Assembly (NCBI GenBank): GCA_030180135.1 | Contig: CM058236.1 | Coordinates: 50,078,947 to 50,142,946, forward strand | Source: Orychophragmus violaceus | Taxonomy: Eukaryota > Streptophyta > Magnoliopsida > Brassicales > Brassicaceae | Direction of reading: 5' to 3' | DNA length: 64,000 nucleotides | Part shown: in pieces, positions 33,111 through 43,930 of the stretch | Layout: each line of letters starts with the position of its first letter | Position numbering within the stretch: the stretch's first letter is position 1 | Program-made: the position numbers and the translations under genes | The notes under the pieces: model-generated | The model's input: the letters and a program-made list of their open reading frames with translations, nothing else | Databases searched by the model: none | Told to the model about the DNA's origin: nothing

Positions 33111-33958
33111 GAGTTTTTAAGCCAATGTTTATGCTACGCTTGCTACGCTTTACTTTAGTTTTATCTTATTTCAGAGAGCCTGAGGGGCTGATCCTGATCT
33201 CGAAAGAGACTTGATTTTGAACCCCAGTTCTTATTTGATTTTATAATATCTGGTTTTCTATTCAAGATGTTTTCTGTTTCGATGAACATGTCTGAGTAGT
33301 TTACCTGTTAGGTTGAAGGATTCTCATTAGGGATTTCAGAGAATTATAGTTTAATTGATCTGTAGAGATTCATATCTGCTAGTTCTTTATCTAAGTTGTT
33401 CTTAATGCCTAATCTGAAGTAGCTAATCAGAATTATGATGTTAGGTTGATTAATGCAGCGGAAGTTGGTTAATTTAACTAGAAAGAATTTAGATAAGCAA
33501 TTAAACTGTTCGCAAACGGAAGTTTGGTTCAGGCTAATTGTGAACATATCAAACTTGGAATTAATGCTAGTTTAATCTGTTAGTTCTCGCAAACGGAAGT
33601 TTGGTTTGCTGCATTTAGACTTAGAGAATTATCGCAAAGGAATTTGGTTGATTCTATATCCGTGTTTTGAGTTCTAGAATGGTAATTGATTAGATCCTGA
33701 TTGATTAATTGCTTGCGTTCCTGATTTCCTGAGAATTCCTGAAACCTAACGCTTTGCCCTCTTGCTTACAAACTCACTTGATTCGCTTTTTAGTTCGCTT
33801 ACTGCTTTCACATCTGCTTCGCTTAATTTAATCTGAACTGCTATTAATCTATTGTGTGACTGAGAGTCCTCGTGGGATTCGATACCTTATATACTACGAT
33901 TGCATTAACTGTGCACTTGCAGTTTAGTATAGGGATAAAACTACACCTATCAAGTTTT

Positions 33959-33976
33959 TGGCGCCGTTGCCGGGGA
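33959..33976 (+). other. ATH-C primer binding site
   Basis: TGGCGCCGTTGCCGGGGA starts 7 bp after the LTR and is identical to the ATH-A sites. Confidence 0.9.
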
Positions 33977-34082
33977 CTCTTTGAGTTCACCGATAGATTT
34001 AGTACTAGGATTTAGACTAAGCATTCTTTTTAATTTTCTTGTTTACTCACGTTTTTGATTTTTGGATTCGCAGGGATTCGCA

Positions 34083-34121
34083 CTGCATCGATCGTTGCTC
34101 ACCTTGCAACGATCGACACTA
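34083..34121 (+). promoter_or_regulatory. CGATCG box pair in the ATH-C gag leader
   Basis: Cores lie at 34089 and 34110 (21 bp), just before the gag ATG at 34135. Confidence 0.6.
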
Positions 34122-34134
34122 GGCGAAGACAGCG

Positions 34135-35484
34135 ATGCTGGGATCTGAGACGTTCAATAGGTTCCGCGCCATGGAACCTGTTATTCTGATTCGCGGTGAA
34201 AACGGCGTTTTACGAGACCAAGAGGGTCACATATGCAACGCAAAAGGTCAGAAAATAGATGGGAAAGGAAATCCCATCCTACCAGATTACCATGTATTGG
34301 TTGGGCAAGTAGCTGAGATGCAACATAAGATAGATGACATCCACGACATCTTACTTAGGGAGAGACAGTTCCGAGCAGAGGCAGAAACTGATAAGTTTGC
34401 AGAGATACGCTACATGGCTGGAGCCGATTCTTATGGACATACCTTGGAACATCAGCAGAGACAGGGTTCTAGGCACACTCAAGGATCAAGAGACCATAAT
34501 TATACTTCCCATCTGGCATCTCCTACACAAAGGAGCAAACTAGAGATGATGTTAGAGCAATCAATTGAAAGACAACAGCAGAACACAGCTTCTTTCAGCT
34601 CGAAGCTAGAGAACCTGTACACTAATTTGAATGAGAAATTTGAATCCTTGAGCATTCGTATGAAGCAGCTGGACACACAGATGGATCAAGTTCCAAGTTC
34701 TACCCCAACAAAGGATTCTCAAGAAGCTCATGACAGCAACCTTCTCACTCAGGATAACACACAGATGGATCATGGATCATGTCTAGCAGTTAAGGCTGTG
34801 GAATTTGTGGAAGACAGAGGGGGATTTGATGTTGAATTACCTGAGCTCGAAAGCTTCGATGCACCTGACTCAACAGAGATTGACATGGATCTTTTGACTT
34901 GGATAGTCCAGATTGAAGAGGGACCAAGCCAAGAAGAGAAATTTGAATCTGAGATAGCTGGAATGGACCGAGAAGCAGATAAACCCGAGACTGTAGCTGA
35001 AACCCGAGTTGAGACGACAGCATCGATCGTTGCATCACACGCACCGATCGTTGCACCCCGAAAGGAACCAGTTTCACTCCTATCTCGAGAACCTGCTAAG
35101 GAAAGAGCCTACAAACCTCCGTTACCATTCCCAAAAGCTCCCGTTAAGTCTAAAGATGTGGTTTAGTGCACATTGGTGGTTGACAAGAAGATGGTGGTTC
35201 CACAAGAGCCCATTCTAACATCTTCAAGGCCTAAAACTACTCATAAACAGAAGGCTCCGAACATCAAATCTTTGCCAAAGGTAAAACATAAATCCTCTAA
35301 GTCTAAACCTCCTGACTCCACTGTTATGAATGCAGGAAAGAGCGTTAAAACACCCAAGTGTCAATTCCACCCTACATTCCTCCCCACGTTCCTAGGAAGA
35401 CATCATGCTGCTACTGCTTACACCCCACCATGGATGATAAGGCATTCACAGAGACACTCAAAGTCTCTGTTAAAACCACCATAA
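34135..35484 (+). pseudogene. ATH-C reduced Gag plus tail, one in-frame TAG
   Basis: One frame of 450 codons runs from ATG 34135 to TAA 35484, broken only by a TAG at 35164-35166. The N-terminus (GVLRDQEGHICNAKG) matches ATH-A Gag (GVLRDQQNNPYNDAG). The Gag core (residues about 110-330 of ATH-A) is missing, and the text resumes at a coiled region (KLEMMLEQSIERQQQN, then NLNEKFESL..R.KQLDTQ) followed by an acidic region and the tail. The protease is also gone. A deletion of the capsid domain with the frame kept suggests a parasite that relies on Gag and Pol from others. The intragenic box pair at 35024/35045 is read as ASIVASHAPIVAP. If the TAG is read through, the protein would be 449 aa. Confidence 0.75.
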
Positions 35485-35533
35485 GTTTGACCTCTTCTCC
35501 AAAAGTCAAGCTAATGACTTAAAACAAGCGCTG

Positions 35534-35551
35534 AGTGGGAGGCAACCCACT
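35534..35551 (+). other. Conserved stem-loop (ATH-C)
   Basis: The same 18 nt as in ATH-Z lies 50 nt after the tail stop codon. Confidence 0.7.
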
Positions 35552-35656
35552 GTTAGGTTTAATTATTTTTCTTTTTCATTTTTGGTGTTTTTCTTAGGAT
35601 TTCACGTTTTTATTTGTTTTTACTAAGTTTTTAGATACAGAACCAAGTCTCGAGAG

Positions 35657-35793
35657 GAGTGACGATCGTTGCTCACATGTGCAACGGTCGTTGCATTTGG
35701 TTTAAATCGAAAATTAAGGTACGTTGAGCTAAACCGGAATCAATCTGGTTCAACAAGCATCGATCGTTGCCCCTAAAGCAACGATCGTTGCAC
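35657..35793 (+). promoter_or_regulatory. Two CGATCG box pairs before the ATH-C splice donor
   Basis: Core pairs lie at 35663/35685 (22 bp, second CGGTCG) and 35761/35782 (21 bp). The donor follows 16 bp after the second pair. Confidence 0.6.
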
Positions 35794-36174
35794 CCACGAC
35801 CAGGTAAGTTACCTTAAACCCTATTTTCTCTCTTTCTTCTCCATTTCCTTTGGTCGACACACCGAGAACCTCTACCCAAAAATCATCATTTCTTCGTCAA
35901 ATTTCTTGTTTTCAAGTGCTATTTGCTTGTTTTTACGATCGCAATCCATTTCCCCAACCTATCTCTCACGAAATCAAGGTAATGCACTTCGATTTTCGGA
36001 TTTTCGGATTCAATTTTTAGGGTTTTAAGAATTGGGAATTTTGGCCGAAATTGATGAATGCACGTTGAAATGGATATGATTTAGGTTGCTAGATGATATA
36101 TTGTTGCCGATTGTGTGATTGATTGCATGACTTGGAACGAATTTTGTTGACTGTTGATTGCGGCCAGAATCGCC

Positions 36175-36288
36175 CTGCAACGATCGCTGCCTTTGAGCAA
36201 CGGTCGTTACTCGACGATTCTGGGGAAATGTTCGATTACACGGAATCGCCCTGCAACGATCGCTGCATTAGTGCAACGGTCGTTGCAC
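36175..36288 (+). promoter_or_regulatory. Two CGATCG box pairs inside the ATH-C leader intron
   Basis: Core pairs lie at 36181/36201 and 36257/36277 (20 bp each; second cores CGGTCG). Each pair is preceded by GAATCGCCCTGCAA, so the unit is itself duplicated. Confidence 0.6.
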
Positions 36289-36343
36289 GACGATTCAACA
36301 GAGAGTTGCCGAGACTAATTTGTTCAAATTTTCTGTTTTGCAG

Positions 36344-37885
36344 ATGGCAACCCAGAATCAACCACGCAAGAAACGAGCACAAGCTGCAAGCGCCTCAAGA
36401 CAATACATTCCGCCACCGGAATGGTTGCACAGGGATTCAGATCCTCCACAGCCGTATCATTTGGTTCATGCGACCATAGGACAACCATGGCCAAGGCCAG
36501 AGAAACTTCCGATTCAGTCTGATCGCATCTGGAGTGGTTCTATTAAGAGGATGCTCGGTACAGATGATTTCACAGAGAGGCTGCTACACGAGTACTGGGA
36601 CGAATACGACACGTTGTTGTATAATGGTTGGTGTGGTATGGAGATAGCGCCAACCAAGTTCGCTGATTACTCAACCTGCAAGAGTCTCGGCATAGACACG
36701 CAGGTTATGGAGCTGTGCAGAGGCATTGGTCTAGGGACAATGCCAATGCAACCTTACGATTTGTACCCAGAGCTTGTGAGGCAGTTGCTTGCCTCGTGCA
36801 GGGTTGTATACCCGAACCCGGACAGCATGGATGCTCGAGGAGGCACTTTCACCTTCATGTGTCTCGGCGCCAGGTATCAAGTACCCCTTCTCGATATCTG
36901 TAGGATTTATGGGTTCAGCATTGAGCAGCCACACACCGACATGACCCTTCCATGGGAACCAGCAGAGGCAGTACAGTTCTGGCAGTTCATTGGTGGTGGA
37001 CGGTATCACTCACGGACTACGCCTGTTATTCAGGTTAGGCATTCGGTTCTCAGGTATGTCTTGCGTATCTTGGGACGCACTCTATTGTGCAAGCATGAGG
37101 CCAACAAGATGCGCAAGAACGAGTTGGAGTTCCTATTTAGAGGACTGACAGAGCAGTTCAGGAGTACGGATGTGCGGAACTCGGCTAGGAAAGTCAACCT
37201 GGGAGCCGTATTTGCTCATCATCTTTGCGAGCTGCAGAAGAAGCCTTATGAAGGCGCGCGCAAGGAGACGGTAGGGAGTCTTCTCACTCCTATTTTCAGA
37301 CACTGCGGGATCCCTATGAGGGATACAGAGTGCGTTACCGAGCGCGAGTTCTTGGATCTCAGTCACTTGCAGAGTGCTACGTGGCTGAAGGAGGGACGAG
37401 TGTGGGTTTATTACGACCCTGAGGATACACAGTATGGTATTGATCTTCCTGCTGCTAGGTTGACTCAGATTGATACCATTGATGCTTTGAGCTTCCGCCC
37501 TCCTGCCAGAGCTCGACGTGCAGTGCCTACCATGGCTCATCCGCTGGGAGAGCCTTCCTCACGAGCTTCGACTTCAGCTGCCCCTACTCATGCGCCAGCG
37601 CCTGCCCCAGCCGACGATGTGGGTCCCTTTCCAGAGCCTGCGATGCCTTACGGTGCATACTCTGAGGCAGAGTGGAGAGAGAGATCAGATGGTATGTTTC
37701 GAGTATTTTGGAACTTCATGCGTACTTGCAGCTGCAGGAGGCCACCACAGGTTCAGCAGCCAGTACCCGCTTCTCGACGCAGACGACGATCCCCGACTCC
37801 TCCTCCCACGACTGATACTGATCCCGCAGCTGAGGCAGCCGATGACGATGCACTGTATGGTGGGATAGATGATGTGAGCGAGTGA
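36344..37885 (+). CDS. ATHILA ORF-1 family protein, ATH-C (intact, 513 aa)
   Basis: The ATG at 36344 is chosen because it directly follows a strong splice acceptor; upstream in-frame codons belong to the intron. No stop or shift interrupts the ORF. Features are a basic N-terminus (QPRKKRAQAAS), the family core from about residue 25 to 390 (PTKFADYSTCKSLGID, GLGTMPMQ, LVRQLLASCRVVYP, TFMCLGARY, DICRIYGFS, LLCKHEANKMRKNELE, GAVFAHHLC, TVGSLLTPIF, LSHLQSATWLKEGRVWVYY), an Ala/Pro linker, a Cys cluster (TCSC) near 455, an Arg run (SRRRRRSP) and an acidic end. No signal peptide or transmembrane segment is visible, so an envelope role is not supported by the sequence. Arg-rich motifs allow nuclear or RNA-binding roles, but this is inference. 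Confidence 0.9.
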   Translation: MATQNQPRKKRAQAASASRQYIPPPEWLHRDSDPPQPYHLVHATIGQPWPRPEKLPIQSDRIWSGSIKRMLGTDDFTERLLHEYWDEYDTLLYNGWCGMEIAPTKFADYSTCKSLGIDTQVMELCRGIGLGTMPMQPYDLYPELVRQLLASCRVVYPNPDSMDARGGTFTFMCLGARYQVPLLDICRIYGFSIEQPHTDMTLPWEPAEAVQFWQFIGGGRYHSRTTPVIQVRHSVLRYVLRILGRTLLCKHEANKMRKNELEFLFRGLTEQFRSTDVRNSARKVNLGAVFAHHLCELQKKPYEGARKETVGSLLTPIFRHCGIPMRDTECVTEREFLDLSHLQSATWLKEGRVWVYYDPEDTQYGIDLPAARLTQIDTIDALSFRPPARARRAVPTMAHPLGEPSSRASTSAAPTHAPAPAPADDVGPFPEPAMPYGAYSEAEWRERSDGMFRVFWNFMRTCSCRRPPQVQQPVPASRRRRRSPTPPPTTDTDPAAEAADDDALYGGIDDVSE

Positions 37886-38576
37886 GAGTAGTCTCCATAT
37901 TTTCGGTTCTGTATTCTGACTTTTTATCTTTTCTTGTACTTTTGTTTTTCATTTATTTAGGATTTGCTATGTTTGGATGATTTGTACTTTGTTCGGTATT
38001 TCTTTTGCTTCGATTTTACTGTGTTTCTAGTGTTCTCAGCTTGCAGGTTTTTAAAAATTGACATAAACCGACGGACTAACCTGCTAACTAGCTGTCTGAT
38101 CCGATATGAGCATTGCAACGATCGTTGCTGCTTTGAGCAACGATCGACGCTCAACGAAAAATCGCCATGTAACGGTCGATGCACTTAGTGCAACGATCGA
38201 TGCTTGTGCGACAGAGGTAAAACCCGACAGAACTAAAACATCCATTAACAATTTTTATTTTCTTTTTACCGATCCTTCGCTGGACACTACTGGGGACAGT
38301 GTGTCTTAAGTGTGGGGGAGGTGCTACTGACTTTTGTTTTCTGTTTTCTTAAGAGTCAGTCCGTTTTTCAAAAATTTTGTTTTATTGAGTCAAAATTGTT
38401 TAAGTAAGAAACTATGATTTTCTGAGAAGATTTACAAGACTTGCAGGAACTTGAGTAACCATTGGGATGAAGCTGCAGGATCTATCTATGACTATTAGAA
38501 AACCCCATCACAGATCAACCTACTGGGAACACCCACATCACTTCAGGTATCAGAGGATCCACTGAAAACACCCACA
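37886..38576 (+). other. ATH-C 3' internal region, truncated by element D
   Basis: It holds box pairs 38119/38141 and 38173/38194 and one polypurine 11-mer (38309-38319). The homology to ATH-Z (CCACATCACTTCAGGTATC) ends near 38560, where D begins. The second and third polypurine tracts and the 3' LTR are missing. Confidence 0.75.
38113..38205 (+). promoter_or_regulatory. Two CGATCG box pairs downstream of ATH-C ORF1
   Basis: Core pairs lie at 38119/38141 (22 bp) and 38173/38194 (21 bp, first CGGTCG). Confidence 0.6.
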
Positions 38577-39961
38577 TGTACCGAGATTTTACATGTTTTA
38601 CCGCTTATTTTAGGATAATTTACTAAGTAATCCAGGTGTTTTTAAATGGTTTTTACTATGTTTTCGAATACTTTTTAGTGTCAATACTCTTTTCAAGAAA
38701 CCAAGCTTAATGCGAGTCAACTGGAGCAAAAGTCCACTTTTCGATACCGTGTTATTACGTCAGAAGTTCAGCATCAAGTGAAGATCTTCTGACCGTTCTA
38801 CCAGCTTTAACTTCCACTTGGCATGACAAAGATCCAACGACTCAAACTCAAGAAAACGGAAGCACAAGACAGGACCATGAGCAGCAAAAGCACAACCAAG
38901 CAGCTCATGACCGCGACCAAGCTAGCTTCGGCTGTCACTTGGGCTGTCGCGGTCGTGGCCCAGCCCTCCAGATCGCGGCCGATTAATTTTTACATTTTTA
39001 ATATGTGCCACATCGAAAGTGTTGGGAGTGTTTCTAGTCATATAAGGGGTATACTCCCTCTCCTTGTCTTGAACACAAAATTTATATACAAAAAGACTTT
39101 TATTTAGAGTTTTAGTCTTTAGTTTCTTAGTTTTAGGGCTAGAAGTTTTAAGGTGCTTGTGAGAGACCCTATAACCTCTAACCCTAAACCTAATTCTTTC
39201 TAGTCAGTCTAAGAAGTTAATCTATGGCCATGATCTGCTACTCTATGGCGAGTAAACCATTTACTGGGTTTTACAAGGTAGTTAACTAACAAAAAATGAT
39301 ATCAGTTTGATTAGGATTACTTGTAATAAACTTACGCTTGATTTCTTGAGTTTTTTTTCTTTTAAGTTTGTTCTTAATGCATGAAAATAGAGTTATGAAC
39401 TAGGATTTGACCTTAGGATTGATAAAGCCACGAAAGTGATGAATTTGTTAACCTCACCTAGCTTAGGTGACGTTGGGTTGCAAGATGCGACAATTCATTT
39501 GTAGGGCAATGCCAACGTTTTGATGAACTTAATATCAATTAATGGATGATTTTCCTCTCGGCCAGCTGCGATAGTTTACTGGTCGAGTTGAAGAGATTAG
39601 GTGTGTAGTACAACGACAGTAGGTTAGACATATTACCATGTTCGATTTTATGGAACTAGCTAGAAAAAAAATAGAAGTTAAGTTAGACTTGTATGAATCA
39701 TATTTAACCTCTAAAATACTAGTTGGACACCCAATGCTTTCCCATTTAAGTGCATTTTCGTTTGACATCCACGTTTACTTAATATTTTGACTTTTTGACA
39801 TGAACATAATCTCCTATTGTCTTAGCTTTCTTCTAATCTTGTTTAACTTTGAAGATAGGCATATATTTTATGTGGATCGATATCCTATGTACCACAGCAC
39901 ACATATATGCACTTGCATTTATAAAGTTAAAACTCAAAAGCCCTGAACAAAAAGGGGCGCA
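38577..39961 (+). repeat. Element D 5' LTR (about 1385 bp)
   Basis: It starts TGTACCGAG and ends GGGGCGCA before a PBS-like site. The first ~380 bp align loosely with 42342-42725. It contains a GC-rich GCGGTCGTGGCCCAG stretch. Boundaries are by analogy and may be off by a few bases. The internal frames are not genes. Confidence 0.65.
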
Positions 39962-39970
39962 TGAAAGTTT

Positions 39971-39988
39971 TGGCGCCATTGTCGAGGA
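39971..39988 (+). other. Element D primer binding site, degenerate
   Basis: TGGCGCCATTGTCGAGGA differs from the Athila site at three positions, all transitions. Confidence 0.65.
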
Positions 39989-40094
39989 AGGTACTTGTTC
40001 TCATATGCCTAGTCTTAAAGGTTAGTGATCTGACTCAAAGAACACCTTTTCTCATTTTTGTTTATTTTGTCTCTTGGTTTTAGGTATCTGAAAC

Positions 40095-40648
40095 AATGGA
40101 TCAACCTCTGTAGATTGATCATAACTCGAACCAGGAAACTCTAGAGACCATCTCAGGTTCATAACTCATGCGACTCTCACAGCTCGAAACTCTTGGATCG
40201 GAAATTGGACCCGAGTAACCCACCTAAGTGACTCTCCCAGCTCCTTCATTTCGGGGAAGAAAATTTGCTTCTATGCGGACTAGGAAGTTCTCAAAACATC
40301 TTTTGCCTCATCAGATTCTAAGAAATCAGAACCGAATCGGGCCAATTCATCCTCATGTAGACCGACTTGAAGGACTGATGAAACAATACTTAGACTTTCA
40401 AGAAATTTTTGAATCTATTTTGTATAAAAAAAATAAGAAGCTCTCTCTACAACTTTTCAAAGAAACTAGATGATATTGCAGTTCTTGTCCGAGTTATTGA
40501 GAAGCAAGTTCATAAACATGGTGAAATAATCAATGAAATGCTAGCATTGATTACACATGAACATGAGAAGCAGAAACACAACATGAATCATGACTTTCAT
40601 CGATTCCAAAACATCAAAAGTGCAATGGAAGAAGCTAACTACCAATGA
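40095..40648 (+). pseudogene. Element D gag-like remnant
   Basis: From an ATG at 40095 the text is interrupted by several stops; open parts (40228-40473 and 40409-40648 in another frame) show a coiled, Lys/Glu/His-rich pattern (SKKLDDIAVLVRVIEKQVHKHGE) like the coiled part of Athila Gag. There is no zinc knuckle and no pol downstream. Confidence 0.45.
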
Positions 40649-42341
40649 ATGGTACAAATAAAGAACTGATACTGAACTCTAAGAACCTGAAACTTATATG
40701 AGCTAGCTTGAAAACAAGATAGAAGAAATCAACCAAGTAGTGGAGCAAACAATTTATAGTAAAAAAAGAAATTGGGAAGGACTTAGAGTATGTGTTCACT
40801 ATGTTCTCAAGCCAATAACAAGAAGAACCGAAGTATATTAATTATGAAACTTTCGAAGGTAATGGAAAGTTTCAAAACTTTGAACTCGGAGAAGTTCTGG
40901 AAGTTGGATAAGATCCTACAAGATATGCCTACCTTGGTCATGACCCTGATCTTCGAGCTAGATAAAATTGCAATCTCACACAAAGCATACCTATAAACTA
41001 ATGGGAAACATCTCAATCACCTCTACCTCAAGACTCTGAACCATGTCACCTTATTCAAGCAGCTCTGAACTGCGGCCAGCCACACGTTCACCTCGGCCAC
41101 GCAAGCCCAAGTCGCAACTAGTCCCCCTTTAACCGCGCCTAATTACAGCTCATACATGAACCTGAATTACAGAGTATATATGAGAAAATGACCAACTTTT
41201 TCAATCTTAGAGTATTTAGAGTATGTGTTCACTATGTTCTCAAGCCAGTAACAAGAAGAACCAAAGTATATTAATTATGAAACTTTCGAAGGTAATGGAA
41301 AGTTTCAAAACTTTGAACTCGGAGAAGTTCTGGAAGTTGGATAAGATCCTACAGGATGTGCCTACCTTGGTCATGACCCTGATCTTCGAGCTAGATAAAA
41401 TTGCAATCTCACACAAAGCATACCTATAAACTAATGGGAAACATCTCAATCACCTCTACCTCAAGACTCTGAACCATGTCACCTTATTTAAGCAGCTCTG
41501 AACTGCGGCCAGCCACACGTTCACCTCGGCCACGCAAGCCCAAGTTGCAACTAGTCCCCCTTTAACCGCGCCTAAGCTTCTCCTACCATAATAGGTATGT
41601 CATAAACAACTAATTTCGGGGTTGTATGAGATTGGTCAACAAGTGCAATTTGATGTGTGTGGGCTGAAAGTCTTTGCCTGAAAACCTTCAAAACTTGGTA
41701 AAACTTTTGTGACCTCTAAAAACTTTATCTTTAAAGGCGTTTCCCCTTTCCTAAAAATTGTGAAAGAGGGGAAGAAAGGGAAGAGAAAGACCTAAATATG
41801 TCTTAGAGCGTCAGAAAAAGTCACAAGGCAAGCTATAGTTCGCATCAGAAGAGCTTTAGAGTTTCTACTTCCAGAACCAGATAAAAATCTAAGTTTGGAT
41901 AGTAACAAAGAGTGTAAGACAAGAAGAGCATTCTTAATCTCATGTGCAAGAAGCAATTGACTTGAGATTGTGGGTATTAACAATTCCATTCTCTCTTGCG
42001 ATTTTGTGGGATATCTAGCTTCCTTTTCACACTTCTGGTAATATGAAACACTTGTAGCCTCACTTTATAAAAAGCGTTTCCTAATTCATAACCTCGTTTG
42101 AACTGAAATGAATGCTTTTATGAGAATCACATGAAATTTATTAATGAACTTAAAACCAGTTGATCAGAATTTAGATCCTGAAAGGTTTTGATATTTTGAT
42201 TTATGATTAGCCTTGCATGTGTTCTGGTGAGAATTTTGTAGGAAGAATTCGTAATTACATAGTTCTTTGTTATGGTTAGAAGCATATTCACTGTGATTTT
42301 GAGTTCTCATTCGATTTTTACTAGACTATCTATGGCAGAGT
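40649..42341 (+). other. Element D remaining internal region
   Basis: No gene is supported. The stretch from 40783 is repeated from about 41216 (433-bp shift), and 41211 onwards is part of the 2.8-kb duplication. Frames of 68 and 69 codons on the two strands recur in each copy only because the DNA is copied. Confidence 0.6.
40783..41580 (+). repeat. 433-bp tandem duplication in element D
   Basis: The block beginning GAGTATGTGTTCACTATG occurs at about 40787 and 41220 with nearly the same following 360 bp, then a third time at 44063 as part of the larger repeat. Confidence 0.85.
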
Positions 42342-42725
42342 TGATATAATCGAGCTTAACATGTTTCTACTCCTTTTTAGGAAATTCTAGTAAGTGATCC
42401 ATGTGTTTTTAAATGGGTTTTTAGTATGTCTTCGCATATTTCAAGTGTCAAGACTCTTTTCAGGAAACCTAAGCTTACAACAAGTCAAAGGGGGCAAAAG
42501 TCCACTTTTCAATACCGAGTCATTCTGTCAGTATTTCAACATCTGATAAAGACTTTTCCACTGTTTGATCATCCTAAAATTTAGATTAGAGATAGAGATA
42601 TCTACCAGATTCAATCTCCACTTGACATGTAGAAGATCAAACGGTTCAAACTCAAAAAAATGAAAGTACAAGAAAGGACCAAGAGAAGCCCGAAGCAAAA
42701 CCAAGCAGCTCATGACCGTGACAAA
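42342..42725 (+). repeat. Element D 3' LTR, first 384 bp, copy 1
   Basis: It begins TGATATAATCGAG and is cut by the ATH-E LTR at 42726. It is repeated at 45129-45513. Confidence 0.65.
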
Positions 42726-43930
42726 TGATAGGTCTCAAAGTTTTACCATATACTAACTACAAGTGCACAGTATATCAATGTAGTACTTAGGGATCGAATC
42801 CACGAGGACTCTAGGCAACGATAGGATTAGAACTAAAAAGATTAAGCTAGGAGAAAGCAAATTGTATTGAGAAACTAAATAGCAAGCAAGAAAGTAAATC
42901 AAGTAGCAAGTTGTGGTTGTAAGCAATAAACTAAGGGCGCTAAGTCTAGGGAGTTCTTAGGAAATCAGACAAGCAGACAAATCATTCAGTCATGATCTAA
43001 TTAAACACAGTTCTAGAACTCGAAGCATGGATATAGAATTAACCAACTTTCGTTGTGAGAATTCTCTAAGCCTAATTGCAGAAATCCAAATGTCTTTGTA
43101 ATTCCTAACAGCTTAAACCAGCTTTAATGATCAAGTTTGATATGTTCACAATCTAATTAAACCAAATTTCTTTGCGAGTAATTATATTGCTCAACCTAAA
43201 TAGTTCAGATTCTAAATCACACTTTCGTGCTAATCTAGCAACTTAAGATCTAGATTCTAAGTGATCAAGTTAGAACTAGCATTAAACACAATTTAGATTG
43301 AAGAACATCTATTGATATGAATCCTTAACTGAATTAATTATATCTAGCAAGCCATAAAATCCTTATTGAGAATCTATGAATCTACTCAGACATAGATAAT
43401 GAAACAATAATCAATGAAATAATAGATTGCATAAAAGAGATTAATAAAGGAGTAAAGGGGTTCGAAATCTTCTCCAAAAACAAGATGGAGTACATGATTA
43501 GATCAGCCCCCAAAAGCTCTAAGAACTCTCTGCTCTCAAGTATGTTAGCGTATGAAAGCTCTCTTAAAAACTGATCTAAAAACCTAATTAAATAGCTAAA
43601 ACACGTCTTGGGGCTTCTGTGTAATTATCTGGAACTTCTGGGCAACTTTGCAATATCATCATTCTTCATTAACTCTCGCGAGTCTGGCCCAAATCGTCAT
43701 GCATTGATCGATGCAGATATGTGTCGATCGACACACTCCTCTGTTTCGGACAGTGAGTTCAAACTCTCGGGTCAAAACTCCAAAATGCTCCAAATAGCTC
43801 CATAATCTCCAAATCCACTCCAAACGTGCGTGTACCTAATAATACCTATAAAATACTAGAAAGAAACAATAAAAGACTCTAAAACACACTTATATCATGG
43901 TGTAAAACCGGTAAAAACCATGATATATCA
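42726..43930 (-). repeat. ATH-E 3' LTR, copy 1 (1205 bp)
   Basis: On the minus strand it runs from TGATATATCATGG to ACCTATCA. The U3 box pair is at 43725/43705, about 200 bp from the outer end. Confidence 0.9.

Larger units (their letters stand above)
32768..33952 (+). repeat. ATH-C 5' LTR (1185 bp)
   Basis: It starts TGATATACCATGG and ends CTACACCTATCA. The U3 box pair is at 32968/32988, TATAAATA at 33103-33110. It is followed at once by the PBS. Confidence 0.95.
35485..36343 (+). other. ATH-C ORF1 leader with 540-bp intron
   Basis: It holds the hairpin (35534-35551), box pairs 35663/35685, 35761/35782, 36181/36201 and 36257/36277, donor CAG|GTAAGT (intron starts at 35804) and acceptor TTCTGTTTTGCAG (ends 36343) immediately before the ORF1 ATG. 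This suggests ORF1 is translated from a spliced RNA. The frame at 36123-36479 is not supported. Confidence 0.7.

Noticed and set aside
36344..37885. ORF1 as a retroviral-type envelope protein
   Set aside because: Only its position suggests this; no signal peptide, cleavage site or transmembrane segment is visible.
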